This document shows, piece by piece, positions 1-11,689 of a stretch of DNA of 64,000 nucleotides. The translations under genes and the position numbers were made by a program. The stretch covers positions 36,733,873-36,797,872 of the forward strand of contig NC_134019.1 of assembly GCF_040712315.1 (NCBI RefSeq), written 5' to 3'. The stretch is from Castanea sativa. Its lineage: Eukaryota > Streptophyta > Magnoliopsida > Fagales > Fagaceae. How positions within the stretch are numbered: the stretch's first letter is position 1; every line of letters starts with the position of its first letter. The notes below the pieces were generated by a model. That model saw only the letters and a program-made list of their open reading frames with translations, was not told the origin of the DNA and ran no database searches.

Positions 1-14
1 ATACAATACAATAC

Positions 15-71
15 TCATATACTCTCCAGGGGAAAATATAAAATACATTCATATACTCTCCAGGGGAAAAT
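15..71. repeat. Two tandem copies of a 23-bp motif
   Basis: A 23-base motif beginning tcatatactc occurs at 15-37 and again, identical, at 49-71, a spacing of 34 bp. It lies next to the last visible exon of the FBL11-like relic. No function is evident. Confidence 0.7.
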
Positions 72-377
72 GGGGAAAAAACCAGGTTCTATAAATCATG
101 ACTAACCATGGTATTAGAAATATCAAGCATCTCCAATGAAGAACCTGAGAAACAATGCAGAGCTTGGTCAACAAGCTGAGTATCCCTCAAGTAAAGACTC
201 TTCAGCATTTTTGTTTGAGACAGAAGCTCTAAAAGAGATGTTTCGTCAACACCTACAAAAAAAATTATACACGTCCCAAGTACATCTTTAAGCATCATAA
301 CTCCTAAACTAGTTTCTATAAACCAACTATGACAATAACTGAACATGAAAACCCTAATCCCAATTGATTGGATTTGG

Positions 378-794
378 TTTTTTTTTTTTTTTGAAAGATA
401 ATAGAACTTTTAACGAAAAAAAGAACATCGTGTTCATGATGATGAACACTATGGACATGAAAAAGACACATAAAGATCAAGAGCTAAAGCTAACAGCTAA
501 CAAATTTTAGAAAGCAGAAATTGAAGTACATTGTGTAAGACCCCAAATACGAGCCCACTGAAATAAAGTACCGAAAAGAAGATGTTTTAAAAGATCTAAA
601 AATCTCTCATTATCTTCAATGATACAGTTATTACACATGCCATCTGAAGATTTTATAGTTTCTAAGGTCATTTCTTTTGTTGAATGATAATCAATCACAT
701 ATTTCCTGATGTGAGTTCTTTCAAGTAATAGGCACCTCAAGATTTTGAAAAGACCACATAGATTGAGGGTCAAGGCAGCAAAAAAGGACATCAA
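378..794 (-). mobile_element. LINE 3'-end relic (poly-A tail plus degraded coding tail)
   Basis: A T run at 378-392 reads as a poly-A tail on the minus strand. The roughly 170 bp beyond it resemble the sequence next to the T run at 13278 (shared aaaagaaca, gtgttcatgat/gtgctcatgat, tgaaca and acattgtgtaa blocks in the same order). A 95-codon minus reading frame (794-507) follows and could be the C-terminal tail of a LINE ORF2, but I do not recognise its motifs. It lies inside an intron of the FBL11-like relic. Confidence 0.4.
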
Positions 795-1527
795 AATTCA
801 TGAAATAACAAAAAATGGAAGCCCAAAGAAAGAAAAAGGTAAGAAAGGGAGAATTTAGCTAAACCAGAGCTGTTAATAGAAAGCTTTGTTGAGTTAATTG
901 AAGTACAGGCTTTCATCAAGCAAGTGCGCCAGATTTCCCTCACTCTTAATTGTTACTTCAATTCAGGCTTTTATTTAAAGGCAGAAATTTACATCAGTTC
1001 CATACTACATTCTCAATCAATCCTGGAATGGAACTCCATAATATCACCAATGTTAATAAATAAATAAAAAGAGGCCATACCATAACAATTTAAAGCTCTT
1101 TTTGCAATTTTATTCCTTGCCCTCCCACAATTAAGTAATTAGAAAGTAAAGGATTAAAATACTTGACTATGAAGGAAGTTTACTTCAATGAAAATATAGC
1201 CAGATTATGGCGATGGTCCTTAACTCATTTGAGTTAAATTCATCAGGTATTATGTGGGTGACCAGCTGTTCCCATGGAGTATTTGATGAGCACAGGCTAT
1301 GGCCTACTCTTAATTGTTCTCTACAGAAAGAATTGGTGAATCACAGGAATTTTGGTAGGGGAAGGAATATTATAGTTTGAAAAGAACCCTATTTAATGTG
1401 GACAATTTGGTTGAGAGGATTAAAAGGATGTTTGAGGCAAGGAGCAAGCACATTCTCAAGACACTACATTCCTGAGTTTCACTGAATTATTCATTGATTT
1501 CATTCAGAGCTTTCAGTTCTTTTTGGC

Positions 1528-1665
1528 CTCTTTGGTAATGTTGTTCTAGTAACGTTGTTTGTATTTTTTGGAAATACGTGTGAGTGAAAAAGCGTGTAAA
1601 AATACGTGTAATGTTGTTTAAAAACTGAAAACTGTTGTTTAAGTGCATGTACCAAACAGTCAAAC
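1528..1665. mobile_element. Small MITE (GGT(A)..GTTGTTT family)
   Basis: A stretch of about 138 bp has inverted ends (tttggtaatgttgtt at the left, aacag..accaaa at the right) and an interior block, gcgtgtaaaaatacgtgtaa followed by aaaactgaaaactg, that recurs inverted at 18856-18980 and in part at 20715-20825. Non-autonomous TIR element; superfamily not assigned. It lies in an intron of the FBL11-like relic. Confidence 0.45.
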
Positions 1666-1695
1666 ACCCCCAAATTTTTAGAATTGATGCAATTT

Positions 1696-1726
<31 letters not shown>
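1696..1726. repeat. (CT)n microsatellite
   Basis: About 15 uninterrupted CT units. Confidence 0.95.
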
Positions 1727-1730
<4 letters not shown>

Positions 1731-3641
1731 GTTTCCCAAATCCTTATCTTTTTTCATGAGTTTTCCTTGGTGAACTTCCTGTACACCCAGGATCCACCAC
1801 CTTAGAAAGACATTAAAAAAAAAAAGCCAATAAAAAGGAAAATAAAAAAATTATATTTCCATCCTGACAGAATTTTTAACAGAGAGAATAACATGTAGGA
1901 AATAACACTCACTCTTGCAGCCACCATTGTGCAGCTTTTGGAGATTAGATATCAAAGAATTATGATTCTATCCCAAATCATCAGCCGAAGAGTTACCATA
2001 ATTAGAAGAAATACCAGAGCAAAGAGCTAGAACTGAATTTTTCCCAATAGAAATATCACATACTACAATTGAATGTAGTTTCATACAATTGTATATAAGA
2101 TCACCAATATACACTCTTTCAGGTTCAGATCATGCAAGGCAGCACAAAATTTTGAAATATACTGGAGATCCAAGTCTGGCATAAACATTGAAAGAAATGG
2201 TCAGTAGGGTGGTATATTCCCCCCACCCCCCTCTTCTCAAAATAATTATAATAAAAATAAATAAATAAAAAACTCCAACCCAAAGGGGTATCACTATCAG
2301 CTAGGGACCACATTTCATGAAGTGGAGATCATTATTTCAAAACCCCCTCCCTTTGGAGCAGAACTCATAAAAAAATAAACAATATAATAAGGCAAAAATA
2401 TTATTTTCGTTCCTTTAATTTGGTCAGAGTTCAATTTCCATCCCTCCAATTTAAAAAGTTGCAATTAGCCCCTGAATAAATTAAATGGTATCAATTTAAT
2501 CCTTCCATCCATCTATTGTTAAAGGAGGGGCATACATGACAAACAGAGTGCAGATGGGCATGTTAAAAAGCTAACATGAGTACATGACCTAGAATAAGTT
2601 TTACAAAAGATAGACAAGGATAAAATTTATACCTTTTAAATATTTCAAGGACAACATTGCAACTCATTAAATTTGAGGGATGAGTATATATACATATACA
2701 CAATCATTAAGGTGCAATATGTGCTTGGATGCACTAGCTACAACTTCCCTCCAAACACATCCAAGATCAAGATTGTACAATTCATTCTCTAGTTGATGTT
2801 TACAGGTTTAAATATAAAAATAAAAAATTGCTATGACTAAATTTGTGCTCATATCAATTGCATTGTGCACATATTGTGGTCTAGTCTATCCCACTGATCC
2901 CTTGCACCATAAGAGAAATCACAAAACAAGATTTCATAAAATGATTCTACCCCCATTAACCCATAAAGATTTTTAATGAATCGGTGTGCAACTTCTAATC
3001 ACACAAACTGGATATGACAAAATTTCTTTGGTGGAATTTTGCAAAATGACATAATCTCACCACAGCGATCAGTTCGGCCCTCCAGCATGAGTTTTGCAAT
3101 ATTTGACAATAATAGCCCAGACTTCTTTAATGATAAAACAGCCCCAGGATGTTCTCTAACACTGACAGACTTGTTTGATAGTATCGGAGCAATAGCTGCA
3201 CTTGAGGATACAACTGAAACTTGTGCTGGCATAAGAGGACTAATATCAATGGTTAAGTCAACTTCACAGAGCAGAGGGCACCTCTGCACCAATTGATGCA
3301 AAATTGTTGTCTTGAAGTTCAAAAGATAAGCTGCTTTTAATGTTCTTATAGAAGGAAATGACTTGCTGAAGCATGTAATAGCCGCTTCAAGATGCAGCCT
3401 TGGACACTTGGAAATATCTACCTCCTGTACCGATTCAAATGATAGCATCGGCAAACCCTATGAAATTGGACATTGTTCTCTCTCAAGACGCCCAAAGTTC
3501 ATTGTAAAATGTTTAATACTCTTTCTTAGGGTGGGGTCTATGCTATATGAAGAAGGAAGTAGAGACGAGAAGAATCACTAATGTTATCTGTGGACAACCT
3601 GAGAGGTTCACCTTCTGCACAAAGAGGAAAGATTTAAGTCA

Positions 3642-3692
3642 TACAATAATGAAGAATTTTTTTTTTTTTTGATAGGTACAATAATGAAGAAT
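3642..3692 (-). mobile_element. 19-bp micro-retroposition with 16-bp target-site duplication
   Basis: The 16-mer tacaataatgaagaat occurs at 3642-3657 and, identical, at 3677-3692. Between the copies are only 13 T's and gatagg. On the minus strand this is a few bases of a retroposon 3' end plus its poly-A tail: an extremely 5'-truncated LINE-type insertion flanked by its target-site duplication. It sits about 44 nt upstream of the splice acceptor at 3615 of the FBL11-like relic, where a branch point would lie. Confidence 0.8.
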
Positions 3693-4057
3693 GTGCAGGT
3701 GAAATGAAAATTGTGCATCTCAACCGTAATTAAGGCAGGTGGAATTGGCTGCACATCAACTTAGTGACATAAAGCTACAAATATTGGAAAGGTAAAAATA
3801 ACAGAAAGAACCTGAAAGGTTCAGTTTCTGCAAGGAAAAATTAAGTGATACAATTATGAACTACATGACAGAGACAAGTTTAACAATTGGAGCCAACGGT
3901 AGGTAAGATTGGCTATCTATGCAAACTCAACCACATGACTTCCTTCATGAACTTGATACACATAAATAAAGAATTCCTCCATTCTAGAGACACCCGAGGT
4001 TTATTTTATTTTATTTTATTTTTTATATAGTTAATTTAAAATTTTATTAAAAAAGTA

Positions 4058-5021
4058 GGGTCCGGCTTCCCTCCCGTTTAGAATCCTCATGTTTTCTCCA
4101 GTTTTTGTCTAGAAGACTGACACGTGGCAAATGACACATCCAAAGGTTAAAAAAAACACCACATCAACTATGAATTTTCTCTCAATTTTTGTGTCTTTCA
4201 TTCTCTCTTTCTTTCCTTCTCTCTCTTTGCCCCTCTCTCCAACATCCTCAATGTTGCCTGAGAATCAAAGGCCCCAAGATCATAACTCTCTGGAAGAAAG
4301 GGGTAAAAGCAAGACAATAGATGAGGAAATCAAAGAAGAATAAAAGATCTTTCTGCCAAAAGCCAAGGAAGCTCTATTGTGCAAGGTGGGTGTGCAGGAC
4401 CTGCAGGTTATTGTTCTCCTTTTGTAGAGCCATTTTCATTTTACTTGTTAAACCATAATCTATCTCGATCTTGTTTTTAATTTCTTTTATTTTCTTTTTT
4501 CTTTTTCTTTTTTTCCCATTGTTTTGAGCAGTTGTTTGGCTGCATAATTTACTGTATATTTCTTGTTGATTTGGGCTTATTGAAAACCCAACACGTTATA
4601 TCACCAAATGGCCAAATCTATTCGACGTCAAAAACTTCAATTGAATTTTATCCCTCCATGGTTTTCTTTTCTCAGGTTCAGTTGTATATTTAAGATTGAA
4701 AGGAAAGCAAACTTGGGTTTTGTCAACCAAAAAATAAAAAATCAGACTTGGGTTTTCTCTTAGCTTTCAGAATTCACTTTTTCCCAAGTTCTGATCTTGA
4801 CGCCTCTGATGTTCAGGTGGCGGTGATAATGTTGGAGAGATAGCTAGGAAGAGGCAGAGAGAAGGAAAGAAAGAGACAATGAAAGACCCAAATATTGAGA
4901 GAAAATTCATAATTGACGTGGTGTTTTTTTTAACCTTTGGATGTGTCATTTGCCACGTGTCATCATCTAGACAAAAGCTGAAGAAAACATGAGGATTCTA
5001 AATGGGAGGGGAGCCGGACCC
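4058..5021. mobile_element. Non-autonomous Mutator-like element (MULE), complete
   Basis: The element begins gggtccggcttccctcccg and ends with the inverted counterpart (gggaggggagccggaccc). The inverted similarity continues for about 180-230 bp on each side, through cacgtg(g)caaatgacacat and ccaaaggttaaaaaaaacacc. It is flanked by a perfect 9-bp direct repeat aaaaaagta (4049-4057 and 5022-5030). Long TIRs plus 9-bp duplications are diagnostic of MULEs. The roughly 500-bp interior holds no transposase. The short frames reading out of both TIRs (starting MTHPKVKKNTTS) are the same TIR sequence read on each strand, not genes. It lies in an intron of the FBL11-like relic. Confidence 0.92.
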
Positions 5022-6690
5022 AAAAAAGTAGCCAACCTAAGTACATTGGGATGTATTGTGGGGAGCGACACTCAAAGTTGGTAAAATCAAAGTCTTATGG
5101 ATGATCAATGGAGGGGATTCATAGATCGGATCAAGGATCATAAGATCCTACTTTCCATAAATAAGTATAAAAAAAAAAAAAAGCAAAAATAAGTATTGAT
5201 GATTATGGTATATGTTAAAGAATTATTAAAATCATTAAAGGACAAATGATAAAATTCAATATAGTTCAGTTTCTATACTATAAATCTCCAGTAACTAAAA
5301 AATGTAATTTTTTTCAGCAAAATTTACCATAAAAAAAAAAGAAAAAAAGAAACTGCATATGATAACACCCACCATGTTAAATTGTAACTCCCCACCAACC
5401 TAAAGAAAGGGAAAAGCTATCACAACCACTTTGAGTTCCATCTGCATATAAATCTTCAATTTCATAGTCAAACACCATGTTAAGTTTTAACTCCCCGCCA
5501 AACAAACTGCATATGATAACAATCCAATTCTAATCCATATTTTAGTGGCATCTTGTACAGCAGGCGATTTTTTAAAATAATCTCAATTTGTCAAGTAAAA
5601 AAAAGGATCTGACTTTAAGAATATCATGTATTAAAAGAATAAAGTCTCACTTTCTGTGTAAATTAAATATTTAATATACCCCTTTAATACTTTTATCCAA
5701 ACACCCCTTGATAATCTGTTGTACCCAAATTAAAGAATGATAACCAGAAGTGAAAAGGGTAAATTAAAATGACCTCACTTCCACCACTCCTTTTTCTCAA
5801 GAAGTTGAGTTCAGAAGATAAAGCTTATCCATGTGTAACTGGCCTTATTTATCAGAAAATCACTCAAAAGTTTTATATCTATTTTGTCCTACTAGCTTAT
5901 ATTTTTCAACCCAACCGACATAAGAAGCCAACCAAATTCCATAAAGCTCATTGCATAAGCTCAAAGAGCACTTATAGAGTTAGTATAGAGAATACCTTAG
6001 AATATTCTGTCAGCCAAACCCTGAGATTGAGCAAGTAACCATCTCCAAAGCCATTCATGGAATTTATGGGTGGAACACTCATTAGTTTAAAATTTGAGTC
6101 AACACTCTCCTTAGAAAGCTCAGAGAAATGGCAAGACCTTCTTTTTCCTGAATTATGAAACCAATCAACTTGTATCATTAATGAATTTGATGAAGAATGT
6201 GATTAAATATCTTCCAGTGCTTTAAGAAAAACATCCAGAAAATTGAGCGTACCTGCAGCAAACCACAATGGCAAAAGGCTAACGCGGATCTTTTCAACAA
6301 GAACAATGAATAAGTATAAAGAAAGAATATCACAATTACTAAAATATTATAAAAATACTAATTTCCAGAAAAGAAATAGATAGATTCATCCTAACTTAAT
6401 TCTGGTCATTCTGATTTCATAAATGAAAAAATAAAAATAAAAAGTACAATTCCAAAAGATGATTTAAGAAAATTAAAACCATTCTAAAATCACATGTTTA
6501 AGACTAGCCAAGAAAATTTATAAGAGAGTTGATGAAAAAGCTCTTACATTGAAGAGATGGATGATTAAGAAACTTAGAGTCATACTGAAATCACATGTAT
6601 AAGACTAGCCAAGAAGATTTATAAGAGAGCTGACAAAAAAGCTCTTATAGTGAAGGGGCAGATGTGAGATGACATGCTTTTTAATTTTAA

Positions 6691-7268
6691 CTAGCCGCGA
6701 ATCCGCGTGTTGTGCGTGATAATCGTTTTAGAGTGGTCTTATTAAATTTATTTTTTACAATTTGGACTAATTTAATAAAGAGTAATATATTTCATAATCA
6801 TAAATGTAATATAGGAACAATCATAAATCATAAATATTAATTTGGAAATTCATATTTTTATTTATTATAAGAACAACTATAAATCTTAAATATAAATTTT
6901 GTCGTACCAAAATGAAAACAATATAATTTCTCTCAAAAATTCTTAAGGCAAATTAATAAAAATATTTATTTTTTAATAAAATTTACTAATAACATCTTGT
7001 GAATCATTAAAAATAATATAAAATTTGAAAATTATTCTTTTATTTTTAAACAAACTTTCTCAAACCTTATTTTTTCTGCCCAACAATCCAAAACATCGAA
7101 AATCGTAACTAAAAAATTAATAAAACTTAACAATGATTAATTGGACCAATTAAGAAATTAATTTGTTGTTGATAATCTATTAATTTTATTTTCTTTGCAA
7201 AAATCGCAATTTTGTCCACCCAAAACATATTATCAAATAAAAAATTATTAGCAAAATCTAAGAATTAA

Positions 7269-7344
<76 letters not shown>

Positions 7345-8688
7345 GCATTGTCATAAATATTAATAATAATTAAAATACAATTGTAAAAGCTAAACTATGT
7401 CACCCATTCGATTATTTTCATTTGTTTAACCTTTGCTTTTATCTGAATAAAAAGCAATATAGAGTACTTTTAGTACAACTTTTAAGAGTACTTTGTCCAC
7501 CCCCAAAGGATGAAAAAATAAACAAAAATTAGTAAAATCTCATAGTTTAACATTTAAATTCATAACTATAAAAAAATCAAATTCTAACTTGCAAAATAAT
7601 TAATTATTAACCCAAATCAAATTAAACCAATGGGATAAAGAAAAAGAACTTGTGATTGGAAATAGGAATACCAAACTGCCTAAATATGCATAAAAGTCGA
7701 TACAAATTTACCAAAAAGATAAACAAATGTGATGTGATAATTAAATCAACAATAACAAAAGGAACCATTAGTAGGAAAAAAAAAAGTGGTTGAAACAATT
7801 AAAAAAAATCTACCAAAACAGAAAGAAAAGAAAAAAAAAAAAAAAAGAGGAGAAAGAGAGAGTATTGACCTTTTTTGTCATGGATAACTTGGAAGGAATA
7901 GGGGAGAGGTGGAAATGAAGTAAGAAGAAATTTATATGAAATTAAGATGGAAAAGGGTGGAAGTAGATGAAAGGTTGAACAAAGTGAAAACCGTAGAATA
8001 TTAGAAGATATAAAGAAAAAAAAAATTAAAATCTAAAGAAAATCAAATGAAAACTGAAAATATATATATTGTAGGGATGAAAGATTGAACTAAAAAAACA
8101 ATGGTTAAAGAAGATGAAAAGCTGAAAAAGTTAGAATTGCAAAAAAAAAAAAAAAAAAAAAAGAAAAGATTCTTAAGATGTAGTGCATAAAGAACTTTAT
8201 AAAATTTATTACAAAACTTCCATTATTATATATAGTATAGATATGTGTAGACAATATTTTTGGTTTATTATTCTTCATTGATTTCAAGATTTAGTTATAA
8301 ACCTAAATTAAAGTAGATAAATATGTAAAGGCAAAATTATATATAATATTAAAACCACCCAAGATGAATGCATAAAGTCAATAATCTGTTTATATAATGT
8401 TAAAACCGTCGAAGATGAATGTGTAAAGTCAATAATTTATTTATATTTTTTTGTTAAAAAAAAGGAATACAATAAAATTCTAAATTAAAGTAGATGAATA
8501 TCAAAAGGTAAAATTATATGTAATGTAAAACCGCGCAAGATGAATGTGTAAAGTCTATAATCTATTTATATTTTTTTGTAAAAAAAAAGGACCAAAAAAG
8601 TAAATAAGAAAAATAATAATTATGTGGCAATGATGTGGCGATAAGGTGGCGCAACAAGAGCTTAGCAGCAATAAATGCTACATATAGA
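6691..8688 (-). mobile_element. Helitron (non-autonomous), about 2.0 kb, complete ends
   Basis: Read on the minus strand the element starts with TC (TCTATATGTAGCATTTATTG, from 8688) immediately after a host A, and ends with CTAG (6694-6691) followed by a host T. Just before CTAG is the short palindrome CGCGGATTCGCG. A-TC...hairpin-CTAG-T is the Helitron signature. The interior is very AT-rich, contains a (CT)n/(AT)n microsatellite, A/T runs and diverged sub-repeats (aaaacc..c.aagatgaatg..taaagtc.ataat at about 8350, 8400 and 8525), and has no Rep/helicase coding. It sits in an intron of the FBL11-like relic. Confidence 0.78.
7272..7344. repeat. Compound (CT)n-(AT)n microsatellite
   Basis: About 24 CT units run directly into 12 AT units inside the Helitron. 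Confidence 0.97.
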
Positions 8689-10731
8689 TATAAATTTCAA
8701 TTAAAATATGGACAATACAGGGCAGACATAAAAGGTCACATCGATCTATCATAAAAGATTGTGATAGATCAAAACAGTAGCATATGTAATAATTTTCTAT
8801 AAGTTGTATGTCAATAAAAAAAAAAAAAAAAATCCCATTTCATGGTTTTAATATGTGGTTTTTAACTAATTTATTTTCCCTTTTTAATTCTTTAATATAT
8901 GTATGATCACCCCCATCATATCAACTGATATCAATCTGTACTGAACTACTGGAACCTAGGAGCAGGTTCAATATAGATTATCTTATTTCCCAGCACTATT
9001 ATGCAGGGCAGATCAAACAAAGAATTGTCCAAGTTCTAACGTTAAGCTACTATCAAAGTGGAAATTTCAGAGCACCATTCGAAGGTTCCTATTTTATAAT
9101 GATATAATAGGTCATCATTTGTTATTATGATTAGTCCACTTTCATTCCACCATCTACCAAAAACTAAGGTACCAAACTAGACAGTATGTCAAATTTGTCA
9201 CACTTTGAATGTGGAGAACCTTTTTCCAATCTCATGTATAGCTCCATCATTTATTGAATGTAACCTATAAATTACGAAATGGAATAGAAGGATTTGACCT
9301 GAATTGAGTTAAATAAGAAATTCTCTTTCACTCTAATCTTGTACTTATCTCCTAAAAGAAAGGGAACTTTCACTAGAAAAGTCTAATTTTAGGTCCTCAA
9401 GTTAAACATCAAAGCATCAAAGCTTACTTGTCTAAAGATGCCATGACAATCCTTGCTAGTTACGAAGTTTTCCAACTGTTTGGCATTAGCATCAACCCAA
9501 ACTAAAAGTGCATCCGAAAGATGCATTTCGCTGTAAACGATCAGAGAGATTTCAGAATTCCCAAATAGATTATATAACATTGAATTAAGCTATTTGAGAG
9601 AGTAACTGATTTACCTGTGAACCGTCAAATGGGGGTGCTCTATGCAAGATAATAACAAATTGTATGGAACATCTCCAAAAAGTTTGCTAGACATGGCCCA
9701 CATCTGCCCAAAACAACACACCATCATCAGCTTCCATTAAACAGAAAGAGGTTCCAACAATGTAAAAACAAATTACCTGCACAAAGTAAAATCAAATTAT
9801 CACAACTTTTTGAATTGCCATCCAGAAACCTAGCAATGCTTAAGCCAAACATACAACAGAAGGAAGAGTGCTCAAGTGAATAATCACTTATACGTAATTA
9901 TGAAATAATAATAATAATAATAATCACTTATAAGTATTTACTTGACCCTGACTGCTTGTTTGGTATACATAACCAACAAGGGAGCGTCGCAGACTGGCAG
10001 ATTTGACTAATGTGGATTTTCTTTGGTACTCTAACAAGAGACTATGTCTCTTTGCAAACTGAAGCAAACTCCATCTGAATTTTGATTACATCTACCTTGG
10101 TTCATGATATTTTTCTTTCCTTCATCATTCAGCTACATCTGTCTAAAACCATCTTCACTGCAAAATACTCGATAACCACTTCCTTTCTCTTTGACCTGGC
10201 CCATATACTTTTAGACTTTCCTCCAGTCCTTCTAGCCTTTCTTCTCTCATTCCTCACCATCGTCAATGAAACCCTCCTTTTTTGGGCTTTGCATGAATGA
10301 TCAGAACTAAACACAGGACAGCTGGACATGGTGTTATATTTAGGTTAATCAGTTTCCTCTGTGGGTGTATAGCTTCAATTATGCAGCATACTGCACAATC
10401 AGCCTGAAATAACCCAGTAAGAACTGAGTCAACTTACTCTTTCACCTACACTTTCATATTTATATTGTGTAAATTAACGTTAAGAAAAAAGGAAAATTAA
10501 ATCAAACAAACAAGATCATCAATATCATAGCATGAAAAATCCACACAAGATATTGCTCGCTGAAAGGCACTATACAAATACCAGAAAGCACTAGCTAGGA
10601 TGGAGGACGGTGGTTTTCAGAACGTCTGTTACGCAGTGCCAAACTTGTGCAAACTAAATGTTTAAGTAGGAGTCTTTTATAATAAAAGATTATGAGGAAA
10701 TGAGTGCTTAAAAGATTGATAAAAAAAAAAA

Positions 10732-11226
10732 ATCAAACACAAACATAACCTAATCTAATACAGGAAGTAAATGAAATACTATACAACATGTGCATTAGAC
10801 CAAAAAGAAACATAGAAAGTCAAGTATGATATCAAACACAAACATAACCTAATCTAATACAAGAACTAAATGAAATGCTATACAACATGTGCATTAGACC
10901 AAAAAGAAACATAGAAAGTCAAGTATGATATCAAACAAAAACATAACCTAATCTACTACAAGAAGTAAATGAAATGCTATACAACATGTGCATTAGACCA
11001 AAAAGAAACATAGAAAGTCAAGTATGATATCAAACACAAACATAACCTAATCTAATACAAGAAGTAAATGAAATGCTATGCAACATGTGCATTAGACCAA
11101 AAAGAAACATAGAAAGTCAAGTATGATATCAAACACAAACATAACCTAATCTAATACAAGAAGTAAATGAAATGCTATACAACATGTGCATTAGACCAAA
11201 AAGAATCATAGAAAGTCAAGTATGAT
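10732..11226. repeat. Five tandem copies of a 99-bp unit
   Basis: Units start at 10732, 10831, 10930, 11029 and 11128, each beginning atcaaacacaaacataacct, with an exact period of 99 bp and only a few substitutions between copies. The array is intronic in the FBL11-like relic, between exons 11412-11364 and 9703-9615. 99 is a multiple of 3, but the repeat does not encode an open frame that I would call a gene. Confidence 0.97.
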
Positions 11227-11689
11227 TTGAGCGTATAATATACTCTACCATGAATAATTACTGAACAAACCATCTAATCATGCAGAAATTTCTAACTAAG
11301 AAACAATCTGAGTATATAAGGCAGATGCTTAAAGGTTAAAGCTAGAGAATGGTTTACACTTACAAAGTTCCTTGCAGAAAGCTCACATATAATTCCGGAA
11401 GAAAATAATTTGCTGCAATGAATTCCAAATCCATCTATTAGAGTGAAAACCATGATGTTATCTTCAAAAATTAAACGATGAGAGGCATGATTTTACATGT
11501 TTTATCATTTTTAACATTATAAAAACCAGAGAGATCCTCACCACACTCTAAACCAAATTTCCAACTTTGAATCAAATCATCCAATTGTAATTGCAGTGAC
11601 ACAGACCCCTCAGAAGAAGATACCTCAGAAAACCAAGTTTTACACTTCAAGAGAAGCATCTCCACCCCAAAATAGAGTGCACACTAGAA

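Larger units (their letters stand above)
107..11683 (-). pseudogene. FBL11: FBL11-like BTB/LRR protein gene, decayed multi-exon relic
   Basis: Minus-strand exons with GT-AG borders can be read at 11683-11542, 11412-11364, 9703-9615, 9530-9428, 6289-6252, 6147-5996, 3614-3061, 2175-1913 and 252-107. In order they encode part of a BTB/BACK region (ALYFGVEMLLLKCKTWF, EMHLSDALLVW, SLLPLWFAA) and then leucine-rich repeats (VNLSGCPQIT, EVDISKCPRLHLEAA, LKSLYLRDTQL). This matches plant FBL11, a BTB/POZ-LRR protein thought to act in ubiquitin ligase complexes. The copy is broken: exon 11412-11364 is 49 nt where the intron phases require 50; exon 3614-3061 has a frameshift after VNLSGCPQIT and an in-frame TAG just before GLPMLSF; exon 2175-1913 has a deletion/frameshift after NLKEC and a TAG at 1968-1970. 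The start of the BTB domain is not seen and the 3' end runs off the window. Introns are filled with transposons. Family assignment is from recognition of motifs. Confidence 0.8.

Noticed and set aside
10732..11226. CRISPR-like or coding repeat array
   Set aside because: Units are contiguous with no spacers in eukaryotic intronic DNA; 99 bp is divisible by 3 but no frame is open through the array.
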